This document shows positions 1 through 5,701 of a stretch of 15,058 nt of DNA, one piece after another. The notes under the pieces were generated by a model. It saw only the letters and a list, made by a program, of their open reading frames with translations, was not told the DNA's origin and searched no databases. Position numbers and translations under genes: made by a program. The stretch is from Flavobacteriaceae bacterium UBA3179 (GTDB lineage: Bacteria > Bacteroidota > Bacteroidia > Flavobacteriales > Flavobacteriaceae): assembly GCA_002364245.1 (NCBI GenBank), contig DEXR01000006.1, positions 1 through 15,058 of the forward strand, written 5' to 3'. Position 1 is the first letter of the stretch; the number at the start of each line of letters is the position of its first letter.

Positions 1-467
1 TCTACAGGAGAAGAATCGTCTACCAATACTTTTACTATTTTTCCTGAAACTTCACTTTCAATTTCGTTGAAAAGTTTCATCGCTTCAATAACACACAACA
101 CATCTCCTTCTTTTACCGTATCACCTACTTCAACAAAAACTGGTTTGTCTGGAGATGGTTTGCGGTAAAAAGTTCCGATTATAGGAGATTTTACCGTAAT
201 GTATTTTGAATCGTCATCACCGTCTGTTCCTTTACTGTCGGCAGCAGGAGCGGCTGGAGCTTCAGTTTGTTGTGGAGCGGCCGAAGGGACAGCCTGTTGT
301 GGCTGTGCAGCCATTGCTGGAACTTGCTGAATATATGTCGTTTTGTCTTTACCATCTTCTGTTCCGGTTTTAATGGTAATTTTAACATCGTCCATTTCAA
401 GTTTTACTTCACTGGCTCCGGATTTTGCCACAAACTTGATTAAATTTTGAATTTCTTTTAACTTCAT
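1..467 (-). CDS. accB: Biotin carboxyl carrier protein of acetyl-CoA carboxylase (3' end off window)
   Basis: This is the BCCP subunit of acetyl-CoA carboxylase. It carries the biotin that accepts CO2 and passes it to acetyl-CoA, the committed step of fatty acid synthesis. The 155 visible codons begin MKLKEIQNLIKFVAKSGASE, followed by an Ala/Pro/Gln-rich flexible linker (about residues 48-77) and a short acidic stretch. The biotinyl domain follows from about residue 88, with the attachment motif EAMK (biotinylated Lys131). The reading is open to the window edge, so roughly the last dozen residues are missing compared with the usual ~160 aa. I chose the ATG at 467 because it matches the family N-terminus. 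An in-frame ATG at 503 would overlap the fabH stop and add 12 lysine-rich residues. It lies 25 bp after fabH and is almost certainly co-transcribed with it; accC would be expected next, outside the window. Confidence 0.93.
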   Translation of the reverse strand, partial: MKLKEIQNLIKFVAKSGASEVKLEMDDVKITIKTGTEDGKDKTTYIQQVPAMAAQPQQAVPSAAPQQTEAPAAPAADSKGTDGDDDSKYITVKSPIIGTFYRKPSPDKPVFVEVGDTVKEGDVLCVIEAMKLFNEIESEVSGKIVKVLVDDSSPV

Positions 468-492
468 ATCAGTTGGTTTAATCTTTCGTTTT

Positions 493-1491
493 TTATTTTG
501 CATCGTAGGCCCATTTTAAATAAATAGCGCCCCAAGTAAAGCCTCCCCCAAAGGAAGCAAATACTAAATTATCTCCTTTTTTTAATTGTTTTTCGTAATC
601 GTAAATACACAGTGGTAAGGTTCCCGATGTGGTATTGCCGTACTTATGGATGTTCATCATCACTTTTTCTGAAGGAAGATTCATCCGTTTTGACGTAGCA
701 TCGATAATTCGTTTGTTGGCTTGGTGCGGTACCAACCAATTCACATCTTCCCCAGTAAGGTTGTTACGGTTCATTATTTTTTCACTTACATCTGCCATAT
801 TGGAAACTGCAAACTTAAAAACTGTTTTCCCATCTTGAAACACATAATGCTGTTTGTTTGCAACCGTTTCGGCTGAAGCTGGCATAATAGACCCGCCGGC
901 ATCGATTTTTAAGCTTTGCCTTCCTATTCCGTCGCTGCGTAAAATTTCATCTTGAACACCGTAGCCTTCTTCATTAGGTTCAAAAAGTAAGGCCCCTCCT
1001 CCATCTCCAAATATAATACATGTGGTTCTGTCTTCATAATCGATAATTGAAGACATTTTATCTGCACCAATTAGTAATACTTTTTTGTACCTGCCAGATT
1101 CAATATATCGAGCTGCGGTTGACATTCCATATAAAAAACTGGAACATGCCGCCACAAGGTCATACGAAAAAGCGTTTACGGCACCTATTTGGGTGGCTAC
1201 GTAAACGCCTGTTGCTGCTACCGGCATATCGGGTGTGGCAGTTGCCATAATCACCATATCGATATCTTTAGGGTCGGTATTACTTTTTTTGAGAAGATCT
1301 TCTGCTGCTTTAATAGCAAGATAGGAAGTTCCTTTGTCTTTATCTTTTAATATTCTACGTTCTTTAATTCCAGTACGAGCAGTTATCCACTCATCGTTGG
1401 TCTCAACCATGGTTTCGAGAATCTCATTGGTAAGGACGTAGTCCGGCACATAGCCACCGACAGCGGTAACTGCTGCTGTGATTTTGTTCAT
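493..1491 (-). CDS. fabH: Beta-ketoacyl-ACP synthase III (KAS III)
   Basis: FabH condenses acetyl-CoA (or a branched acyl-CoA primer) with malonyl-ACP to start each fatty acid chain in the cytosol. At 332 aa it has normal family length. The catalytic triad is visible: Cys116 in DLVAACSSF, His256 in WLVPHQANKRI and Asn286 in KYGNTTSG. The glycine-rich ends FGDGGGALLF (161-170) and FASFGGGFTWG near the C-terminus are also typical. It sits just upstream of accB, linking chain initiation to malonyl-CoA supply. It is separated from rpmF by 172 bp containing the rpmF terminator and a palindrome, so it probably has its own promoter, although I could not find a clean TTG-N19-TAnnTTTG there. In flavobacteria the enzyme is likely to prefer branched primers, but the sequence alone does not prove that. 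Confidence 0.96.
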   Translation of the reverse strand: MNKITAAVTAVGGYVPDYVLTNEILETMVETNDEWITARTGIKERRILKDKDKGTSYLAIKAAEDLLKKSNTDPKDIDMVIMATATPDMPVAATGVYVATQIGAVNAFSYDLVAACSSFLYGMSTAARYIESGRYKKVLLIGADKMSSIIDYEDRTTCIIFGDGGGALLFEPNEEGYGVQDEILRSDGIGRQSLKIDAGGSIMPASAETVANKQHYVFQDGKTVFKFAVSNMADVSEKIMNRNNLTGEDVNWLVPHQANKRIIDATSKRMNLPSEKVMMNIHKYGNTTSGTLPLCIYDYEKQLKKGDNLVFASFGGGFTWGAIYLKWAYDAK

Positions 1492-1516
1492 AGATTTGAA
1501 TTAAATTCACCAAAAA

Positions 1517-1532
1517 AAGGTTTCAAAACCTT
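1517..1532. promoter_or_regulatory. Perfect palindrome in fabH leader
   Basis: AAGGTTTCAAAACCTT is a 7+2+7 perfect inverted repeat 26 bp before the fabH start. Read on the fabH strand it is followed by a run of seven T, so it could be a weak attenuator hairpin or a protein-binding site. Function is inferred only. Confidence 0.3.
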
Positions 1533-1607
1533 CTAAAGGGAGTGAAAATTACTAAAAATTCATCAAAATGGAGGTTAAAATGGGTTGTTTTTAACGTTTA
1601 TGAGACT

Positions 1608-1641
1608 AAAAACAAAAAACTCCCACTGGAATGTGAGAGCT
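1608..1641 (-). terminator. Intrinsic terminator after rpmF
   Basis: On the minus strand the stem AGCTCTCAC / GTGGGAGTT (9 pairs including two G-T wobbles) closes a 6-nt loop at 1627-1632 and runs directly into T-rich sequence (TTTTTTGTTTTT). It begins 23 bp past the rpmF stop and would end the yceD-rpmF transcript before fabH. Confidence 0.8.
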
Positions 1642-1664
1642 ACTTGTTTTAAAGTATGAACGTT

Positions 1665-1862
1665 CTATGCTTCAACCTCTTCAACAGCATCGATTACAAT
1701 CTGTCCACGATAGTATAATTTACCTTCGTGCCAGTGTGCTCTGTGGTATAAATGAGCCTCTCCTGTAGTAGGGTCTGTTGCTATTTGAGGGGCAGTAGCT
1801 TTATAGTGTGTTCTTCTCTTATCTCTTCTTGTTTTCGAGATTTTTCTTTTAGGATGTGCCAT
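1665..1862 (-). CDS. rpmF: 50S ribosomal protein L32
   Basis: L32 is a small structural protein of the large ribosomal subunit. The 65-aa product begins [20 protein letters not shown], the basic N-terminal signature of the family, and ends in the usual YYRGQIVI strand plus a short acidic tail. It contains no cysteine, so it is the zinc-free form. It starts 9 bp after the yceD stop, reproducing the widely conserved yceD-rpmF pairing. A strong terminator lies 23 bp downstream. Expression most likely comes from the promoter ahead of yceD. Confidence 0.97.
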   Translation of the reverse strand: MAHPKRKISKTRRDKRRTHYKATAPQIATDPTTGEAHLYHRAHWHEGKLYYRGQIVIDAVEEVEA

Positions 1863-1871
1863 TGCTCTATA

Positions 1872-2411
1872 TTATTTATCCGTTAATAGTTTTTTTAATT
1901 CGTTCCAGCGAGGGTCAATTTCGTTCTCGTCTGGATTTTCACTTTTTCCTTTAGGCCGCAACTCTTCGAGTTTATCGAGTATTTCGCTTTTTAATGTTCC
2001 ATCTTCAACTCCGGGATGAATCTTTTTTATTGGCATAGCCAAAACAATTGATTCATAAACAAACTGTTGTATATTTACTTCGTGACTTCCGTGAGGTAAG
2101 ACTAGTAAATCTTCATCTTCCTCATTATGGTCTTCACCAAATTTTACAACAAATCTATATTCTCCGTCTATTTTTTGATCAAATGGTTCGTTGCTTACAT
2201 CACAATTTACATTTACGGTACCTTTAAAAGTTAGCGTAAATTCTAATAATGTCGCTTTTTTAACCAATAATACATCTAGTTTTATAGCTGCATCATTAAA
2301 TTCGTTATACTCAAAATGCTCAAAGAACGGTTTTTCAATTGTAAACTCAAACCGGTGCTCGCCTATTTTAAGCCCTATAAAAGGGATCGTAAATTCTTTC
2401 AATTCCTTCAT
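1872..2411 (-). CDS. DUF177/YceD family protein
   Basis: This is a 179-aa member of the DUF177 (YceD) family, which in other bacteria is linked to 23S rRNA accumulation and is nearly always coupled to rpmF; the exact biochemical role is not settled. Visible family marks are a central beta-rich segment with FKGTVNVNC (Cys70) and the C-terminal signature DPRWNELKKLL (from Asp166). Of the CxxC pair seen in many proteobacterial members only one cysteine remains, the other positions reading DVSN. An acidic stretch (about residues 95-103) and a Lys/Glu-rich linker precede the C-terminal motif. I chose the ATG at 2411 (MKELKEFTIPF); an in-frame GTG at 2417 would add two residues. A strong promoter lies 45-70 bp upstream. 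Confidence 0.88.
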   Translation of the reverse strand: MKELKEFTIPFIGLKIGEHRFEFTIEKPFFEHFEYNEFNDAAIKLDVLLVKKATLLEFTLTFKGTVNVNCDVSNEPFDQKIDGEYRFVVKFGEDHNEEDEDLLVLPHGSHEVNIQQFVYESIVLAMPIKKIHPGVEDGTLKSEILDKLEELRPKGKSENPDENEIDPRWNELKKLLTDK

Positions 2412-2435
2412 AATCACACCAATTTCTCATTCCTA

Positions 2436-2449
2436 CCTTACTTGTAAGG
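2436..2449. promoter_or_regulatory. Palindrome at the yceD-rpmF transcription start
   Basis: CCTTACTTGTAAGG is a 6+2+6 perfect inverted repeat lying 7-20 nt beyond the -7 box of the yceD promoter, so it covers the predicted start of the transcript. It may be an operator or the first hairpin of the leader; the function is inferred. Confidence 0.3.
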
Positions 2450-2455
2450 CGGGTG

Positions 2456-2483
2456 CAAAGATAAAAAATTATTTGAATAGCAA
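2456..2483 (-). promoter_or_regulatory. Bacteroidota-type promoter for yceD-rpmF
   Basis: On the minus strand TTG (2481-2483) is followed after 17 nt by TATCTTTG (2456-2463), an exact match to the TAnnTTTG -7 box used by the primary sigma factor of this phylum. The predicted start is near 2450, giving a leader of about 40 nt. Confidence 0.75.
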
Positions 2484-2489
2484 ATTATT

Positions 2490-3554
2490 TTATCGTTTCT
2501 TTTTTGAAAAGGATTTTTTTTGACTGGTTTTTAAAGGATTTTTAGAGATTTTCTTATACTCTTTTCGCTTCTTAAAAATTTGAATAGCATTAAAAACCGC
2601 CTCTTTGAACGATTCAAAATCTGCTTCGTTTTTTCCGGCGACATCGTAGGCTGTGCCGTGGTCTGGCGATGTTCTAACTCTATTTAGTCCTGCTGTATAA
2701 TTTACTCCTTTACCAAAAGCAAGTGTTTTAAAAGGAATCAAGCCTTGATCGTGATACGAAGCAATAATAGCATCAAAATTTTTATAATTTCCTGAACCAA
2801 AAAAGCTATCTGCCGCATATGGACCGTATACCAATTTGTCATTTTTCCGAAGAATTTCCAAACTAGGCTTTAAAACGGTATCATCTTCATTGCCAATAAC
2901 TCCATTATCGCCATTATGTGGATTTATGCCCAAAACGGCAATTTTAGGTTTCCGTATTCCAAAATCCTTTATTAATGTGTTATAAATCGTATTGATTTTC
3001 TTGTCTATTACTTCTGAAGTAATATTTTTTGCCACGTCTTTCACTGCTACATGATCGGTAAGCAACCCAACTCGTAAACTGCCTGAAATCATAAGCATTA
3101 AACTGTTGCCTTTTAACTCTTGTGCTAAATAATTTGTGTGACCTGGGAAAGTAAAACTCTCAGATTGAATGTTAGATTTGTTGATAGGGGCCGTCACCAA
3201 AACATCAACTTTTTTATCTTTTAATGCTGAAACGGCAGTTTTGAGTGATTTTATCGCGTACTCGCCTATTTTTTTATCTTCTTTCCCAAAATTGATATCG
3301 ACGTGCTCTTCCCAAACGTTGAGTACATTTACTTTTTTATGAGCGATTTTATCAAGAGAATCTATTCCGTGGAGGTTAATTTCAAGATTATATTGTTTTT
3401 TAAAGAAGGACATTAATTTAACAGAAGCAAAAATTACTGGAGTGCAAAACTCTAACATTCGGGAATCCTCAAATGTTTTAAGCACTATTTCACTGCCTAT
3501 TCCGTTAAGATCGCCTATCGAAATCCCTACAATTGTTTTTTCCTTCTTCGCCAT
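2490..3554 (-). CDS. pdxA: 4-hydroxythreonine-4-phosphate dehydrogenase
   Basis: PdxA oxidises 4-phosphohydroxy-L-threonine with NAD(P)+, giving after decarboxylation the 3-carbon amine used by PdxJ to make pyridoxine 5'-phosphate (DXP-dependent vitamin B6 pathway). The 354-aa product has the family marks in order: ISIGDLNGIGSEI (11-23), TAPINK (121-126), PGHTNYLAQ (137-145) and NPHNGDNG (211-218). The three metal-binding histidines are His168 (TDHVAV), His213 (NPHNG) and His268 (YHDQGLIPFK), followed by TSPDHGTAYD. The last ~27 residues form a very lysine-rich tail, slightly longer than usual. It is divergent from ribE across only 58 bp and lies 78 bp ahead of yceD, which has its own promoter. 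Confidence 0.96.
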   Translation of the reverse strand: MAKKEKTIVGISIGDLNGIGSEIVLKTFEDSRMLEFCTPVIFASVKLMSFFKKQYNLEINLHGIDSLDKIAHKKVNVLNVWEEHVDINFGKEDKKIGEYAIKSLKTAVSALKDKKVDVLVTAPINKSNIQSESFTFPGHTNYLAQELKGNSLMLMISGSLRVGLLTDHVAVKDVAKNITSEVIDKKINTIYNTLIKDFGIRKPKIAVLGINPHNGDNGVIGNEDDTVLKPSLEILRKNDKLVYGPYAADSFFGSGNYKNFDAIIASYHDQGLIPFKTLAFGKGVNYTAGLNRVRTSPDHGTAYDVAGKNEADFESFKEAVFNAIQIFKKRKEYKKISKNPLKTSQKKSFSKKKR

Positions 3555-3579
3555 AACCTCTAATGCGGTTTTTAATTTC

Positions 3580-3587
3580 TATTTTTG
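3580..3587 (+). promoter_or_regulatory. -7 box of probable ribE promoter
   Basis: TATTTTTG matches TAnnTTTG exactly and would start transcription near 3592, about 20 nt before the ribE ATG. No good TTG is seen 17-23 nt upstream, so the -33 part is weak. Confidence 0.55.
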
Positions 3588-3592
3588 CAGTA

Positions 3593-3622
3593 CAAATGTA
3601 ACTAATTTAAGGATGTTTACAG
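3593..3622 (-). promoter_or_regulatory. Probable pdxA promoter
   Basis: On the minus strand TACATTTG (3593-3600) matches the -7 consensus exactly. A CTG one base off the -33 TTG lies 19 nt upstream (3620-3622), inside the first codons of ribE. The predicted start near 3588 gives a ~33-nt pdxA leader. Confidence 0.6.
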
Positions 3623-4203
3623 GAATTATTGAGCGGGTTGGGAAAATAAAAACTCTCACCAAAGAAGGTAGTAATCTACATATAGAAATAGCAAGTGACC
3701 TTTCTTCGGAATTAAAAATAGACCAAAGCGTAGCACACAACGGTGTCTGCCTTACCGTAGTTGAAGTTAAAAACGACAGCTATATAGTAACTGCTATAGA
3801 TGAAACATTGCAAAAAACCAATCTTGGAGATCTTGCCAAAGGCAACTTTATAAACTTAGAACGTGCCATGAAGCTTGGTGATCGGTTAGACGGTCATATA
3901 GTTCAAGGCCACGTAGACCAAGTGGGAGTTTGTAAATCGGTTATAGAAGCAAATGGAAGTTGGATTTTCACGTTTACCTATAAAGCAGAAAAAGGAAATG
4001 TAACTATCGAAAAAGGCTCGATTACCATTAATGGGGTGAGCCTTACGGTTGTCAATTCAAAAGAAAATGAGTTTAGCGTTGCTATTATTCCATATACTTA
4101 TGAAAATACGGGTTTTAAAGAAATAAAAAAGGATACAATTGTTAATCTAGAATTTGATGTAGTGGGAAAATACGTGAGCCGAATTACGCAGGGATATCGG
4201 TAG
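3613..4203 (+). CDS. ribE: Riboflavin synthase, alpha subunit
   Basis: The enzyme dismutates two 6,7-dimethyl-8-ribityllumazine molecules into riboflavin and a pyrimidinedione that is recycled; it is a cytosolic trimer. The 196-aa product starts with the near-invariant MFTGIIE and contains two tandem lumazine-binding repeats. The first (about 1-97) has HNGVCLTVV (Cys46) and LQKTNLG. The second (about 98-196) opens after GHIVQGHVD (His95, His100) and carries INGVSLTVV (Ser143). An upstream in-frame extension to 3442 is open, but I reject it because MFTGIIE is the conserved N-terminus and a promoter box lies between. It is transcribed away from pdxA, and its 3' end overlaps the opposing 79-aa gene by 20 bp. 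The gene is called ribE or ribC in different species. Confidence 0.96.
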   Translation: MFTGIIERVGKIKTLTKEGSNLHIEIASDLSSELKIDQSVAHNGVCLTVVEVKNDSYIVTAIDETLQKTNLGDLAKGNFINLERAMKLGDRLDGHIVQGHVDQVGVCKSVIEANGSWIFTFTYKAEKGNVTIEKGSITINGVSLTVVNSKENEFSVAIIPYTYENTGFKEIKKDTIVNLEFDVVGKYVSRITQGYR

Positions 4204-4423
4204 CGCGGTATTTTTTTATAAGAAAGTAGATTCCCAAAGCCAGTCCTAATCCTAAAATGATAAGAATTTGATCATCAATTGGTAGTCCTGCTGGTCCGGC
4301 TGGTTTATTTTCTGGATTAGGCTGAGGAGGCCCATTAGATTCTGATATAGATTGTCCGTAACTTAGTACATTACTATATAAGCTAAGTGCAAAGGTTAAT
4401 ATGAAAATGATTCGGGATCGCAT
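4184..4423 (-). CDS. Small secreted/membrane protein with C-terminal sorting-signal-like tail
   Basis: The 79-aa product has three clear parts: an N-terminal signal peptide (about 1-23, MRSRIIFILTFALSL then SYGQ), a short Pro/Gly/Asn-rich spacer (31-47), and a C-terminal block. That block is the motif GLPID (46-50), a single hydrophobic segment (52-69) and a basic stop KKYR (70-73). This tripartite end resembles the PID-CTERM type of putative sorting signal described for Bacteroidota small proteins; assignment rests on pattern alone. Almost nothing of the mature protein would remain between signal and tail, so it may act as a membrane-anchored mini-protein. Its 3' end overlaps ribE by 20 bp on the opposite strand. 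I do not know its function. Confidence 0.72.
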   Translation of the reverse strand: MRSRIIFILTFALSLYSNVLSYGQSISESNGPPQPNPENKPAGPAGLPIDDQILIILGLGLALGIYFLIKKYRATDIPA

Positions 4424-4598
4424 AATAGGGCTCTAAAGTACTATTTTTTTATTAATTTCAAAGTAAAAATAAAGTTATCCAATAATTATTAACTCATTTT
4501 GCCGTTTTATATTACAGTTTCATATAAAAAAGTAATACGAAATTGAAAACTTATCTTTGCAAAATTAAAAAAGAACTAAACCTCTTAAACCAAAAAAG

Positions 4599-4672
4599 TG
4601 GTCCCACATGGGCTCGAACCATGGACCCCCTGATTATGAGTCAGGTGCTCTAACCAGCTGAGCTATGGGACC
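4599..4672 (-). tRNA. tRNA with CAU anticodon: tRNA-Met (elongator) or lysidine-type tRNA-Ile2
   Basis: The 74-nt gene folds as a full cloverleaf. The acceptor stem is GGTCCCA / TGGGACC with discriminator A; the D arm contains AGCTCAGCTGGTTAGAGC. The anticodon arm is CCTGA-CTCATAA-TCAGG, giving anticodon CAU, and the T loop is TTCGAGC. CCA is not encoded. It is not an initiator tRNA because position 1 pairs with 72 and the anticodon stem lacks three G-C pairs. The C4-G69 and C5-G68 pairs resemble tRNA-Ile2 substrates of TilS, while the D-arm length and overall body resemble elongator tRNA-Met. The name is therefore left open, with Met slightly favoured. A perfect promoter lies just upstream. 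Confidence 0.95.
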
Positions 4673-4682
4673 GGACTGGCTG

Positions 4683-4713
4683 CAAATGTAAAACACTTTA
4701 CAGTTAATGCAAA
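4683..4713 (-). promoter_or_regulatory. Strong promoter for the tRNA
   Basis: On the minus strand TTTG (4710-4713), a 19-nt spacer and TACATTTG (4683-4690) match the Bacteroidota consensus completely. The predicted start is a few nucleotides ahead of the mature tRNA 5' end at 4672. Confidence 0.8.
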
Positions 4714-4718
4714 CATTT

Positions 4719-4735
4719 TTTGCAATTATTGCAAA
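4719..4735. promoter_or_regulatory. Perfect 17-bp palindrome upstream of the tRNA promoter
   Basis: TTTGCAAT-T-ATTGCAAA is an 8+1+8 perfect inverted repeat. It starts 6 bp before the tRNA -33 box and ends 10 bp before the mce stop codon. It is too AT-rich and lacks a following T run, so it is not a convincing terminator; an operator is possible. Confidence 0.4.
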
Positions 4736-4745
4736 TTTAAATATT

Positions 4746-5147
4746 TTATTCTATTTCTTGGCATAGCTCAATTAATACACCATTGGTCGATTTTGGGTGC
4801 AAAAAAGCAACTAACTTATTGTCGGCCCCTTTTTTAGGTTCCTCATTAATAACCGTAAAGCCTTCAGTTATCAGTCGTTTAATTTCGTCCTTTATATTAC
4901 TTACGGAAAATGCAATGTGATGGATTCCTTCACCCTTTTTTTCAATGAATTTTGCAATAGGACTATCTGGGTTAGTAGCTTCTAATAATTCTATCTTACT
5001 TTCACCACACTTAAAAAAAGAAGTTGTTACGCCCTCTCGCTCTACACTTTCGGTTTTGTAATGTTCGTAGCCCAACAAACTTTTGTAAATTTTGTTTGCT
5101 TCGGTAATATTCTTTACGGCAATGCCAATATGTTCAATTTTTTCCAT
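4746..5147 (-). CDS. mce: Methylmalonyl-CoA epimerase
   Basis: The enzyme interconverts (2S)- and (2R)-methylmalonyl-CoA, linking propionyl-CoA to succinyl-CoA via the B12-dependent mutase. The 133-aa product has two vicinal-oxygen-chelate halves. Candidate metal ligands by alignment to the family pattern are His6 (IEHIGIAV), Glu53 (KIELLE), His76/His77 (GIHHIAF) and Glu127 (LIELCQ). The FIEKKGEGIHHIAF stretch is highly characteristic of this subfamily. It stands alone on the minus strand, divergent from rbfA. A TAATTTTG -7 box at 5170-5177 lies 22 bp ahead of the start, with no clear -33. It implies a methylmalonyl-CoA pathway whose mutase genes are outside the window. A generic glyoxalase-like function is less likely. 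Confidence 0.92.
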   Translation of the reverse strand: MEKIEHIGIAVKNITEANKIYKSLLGYEHYKTESVEREGVTTSFFKCGESKIELLEATNPDSPIAKFIEKKGEGIHHIAFSVSNIKDEIKRLITEGFTVINEEPKKGADNKLVAFLHPKSTNGVLIELCQEIE

Positions 5148-5169
5148 TTGTATAACTCTTTTTCTATTT

Positions 5170-5177
5170 CAAAATTA
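5170..5177 (-). promoter_or_regulatory. -7 box of probable mce promoter
   Basis: TAATTTTG on the minus strand matches TAnnTTTG and lies 22 bp ahead of the mce ATG. The -33 region has no TTG at the usual distance. Confidence 0.5.
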
Positions 5178-5266
5178 CTAAATCTTTATGGCAGCTTCTT
5201 TATTTATTTCAGAAGAAAAATTCATATTTCAAATTTTAAACAACAGTCAACCGGTTAATTAAACAG

Positions 5267-5293
5267 TTGTTAGCATTAATTGTCCTATTTTTG
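5267..5293 (+). promoter_or_regulatory. Promoter abutting the rbfA start codon
   Basis: TTG (5267-5269), a 16-nt spacer and TATTTTTG (5286-5293) form a plausible promoter. The -7 box ends only 4 nt before the rbfA ATG at 5298, so the transcript would start on or next to the start codon. Confidence 0.6.
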
Positions 5294-5297
5294 CAAT

Positions 5298-5699
5298 ATG
5301 AGTACGACAGAAAGTAACAGACAAAAGAAAATTGCAGGGGTATTGCAAAACGACCTTGCCAAGGTTTTACAAGAATTGCTTCGCGAATCGGGGCAGTTTA
5401 GCACTATTTTAACCGTATCTAAAGTTTCGGTAACGGTCGATCTTTCCATTGCGAAGGTATATGTGAGTGTTTTTCCTTCAGATAAAGCAGAAGCTATTAT
5501 TAAAGAGTTAAAGCAACTTACCCCAAAAATTAAGCATCAAATTGCACAACTTACCAAGCACCAGCTTCGGAAGATGCCCGACCTTTCTTTTTACAATGAC
5601 GATTCTATGGAATACATTCAAAACATAGAAAAAGCGGTAAAAGACAAAGAAAACCCAATTGAAAACCCGGATTTGCTCCCAAGAAGAAAAAAATCGTAA
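5298..5699 (+). CDS. rbfA: Ribosome-binding factor A
   Basis: RbfA binds the immature 30S subunit near helix 1 of 16S rRNA and assists its late maturation, notably in the cold. The 133-aa product shows the KH-like fold pattern. It has an N-terminal helix (RQKKIAGVLQNDLAKVLQEL), beta strands with VSVTVDLSIAKVYVSVFP, a helix rich in Lys/Glu (AEAIIKELKQL) and the family motif RKMPDLSFYNDDS (AxP-like turn before the last strand). The C-terminal tail is charged. I chose the ATG at 5298; an in-frame TTG at 5280 would place the promoter inside the gene. It is followed after 2 bp by a permease gene and surely shares its mRNA. Confidence 0.94.
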   Translation: MSTTESNRQKKIAGVLQNDLAKVLQELLRESGQFSTILTVSKVSVTVDLSIAKVYVSVFPSDKAEAIIKELKQLTPKIKHQIAQLTKHQLRKMPDLSFYNDDSMEYIQNIEKAVKDKENPIENPDLLPRRKKS

Positions 5700-5701
5700 T
5701 C

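Noticed and set aside
191..400. 69-aa minus-strand open frame within accB
   Set aside because: It is out of frame with the clear biotin carboxyl carrier reading and shows no family features.
3442..3612. N-terminal extension of ribE by 57 residues
   Set aside because: MFTGIIE is the conserved family N-terminus. The extension overlaps pdxA coding sequence and spans the promoter region.
4552..4559. Exact TATCTTTG on the plus strand between the 79-aa gene and the tRNA
   Set aside because: No TTG lies 17-23 nt upstream and nothing is encoded downstream on that strand except the antisense of the tRNA. In AT-rich sequence a lone box is expected by chance.
5239..5271. AACAAC ... GTTGTT inverted repeat upstream of rbfA
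   Set aside because: Only 6 bp arms with a 21-nt spacer in low-complexity sequence; not distinguishable from chance.
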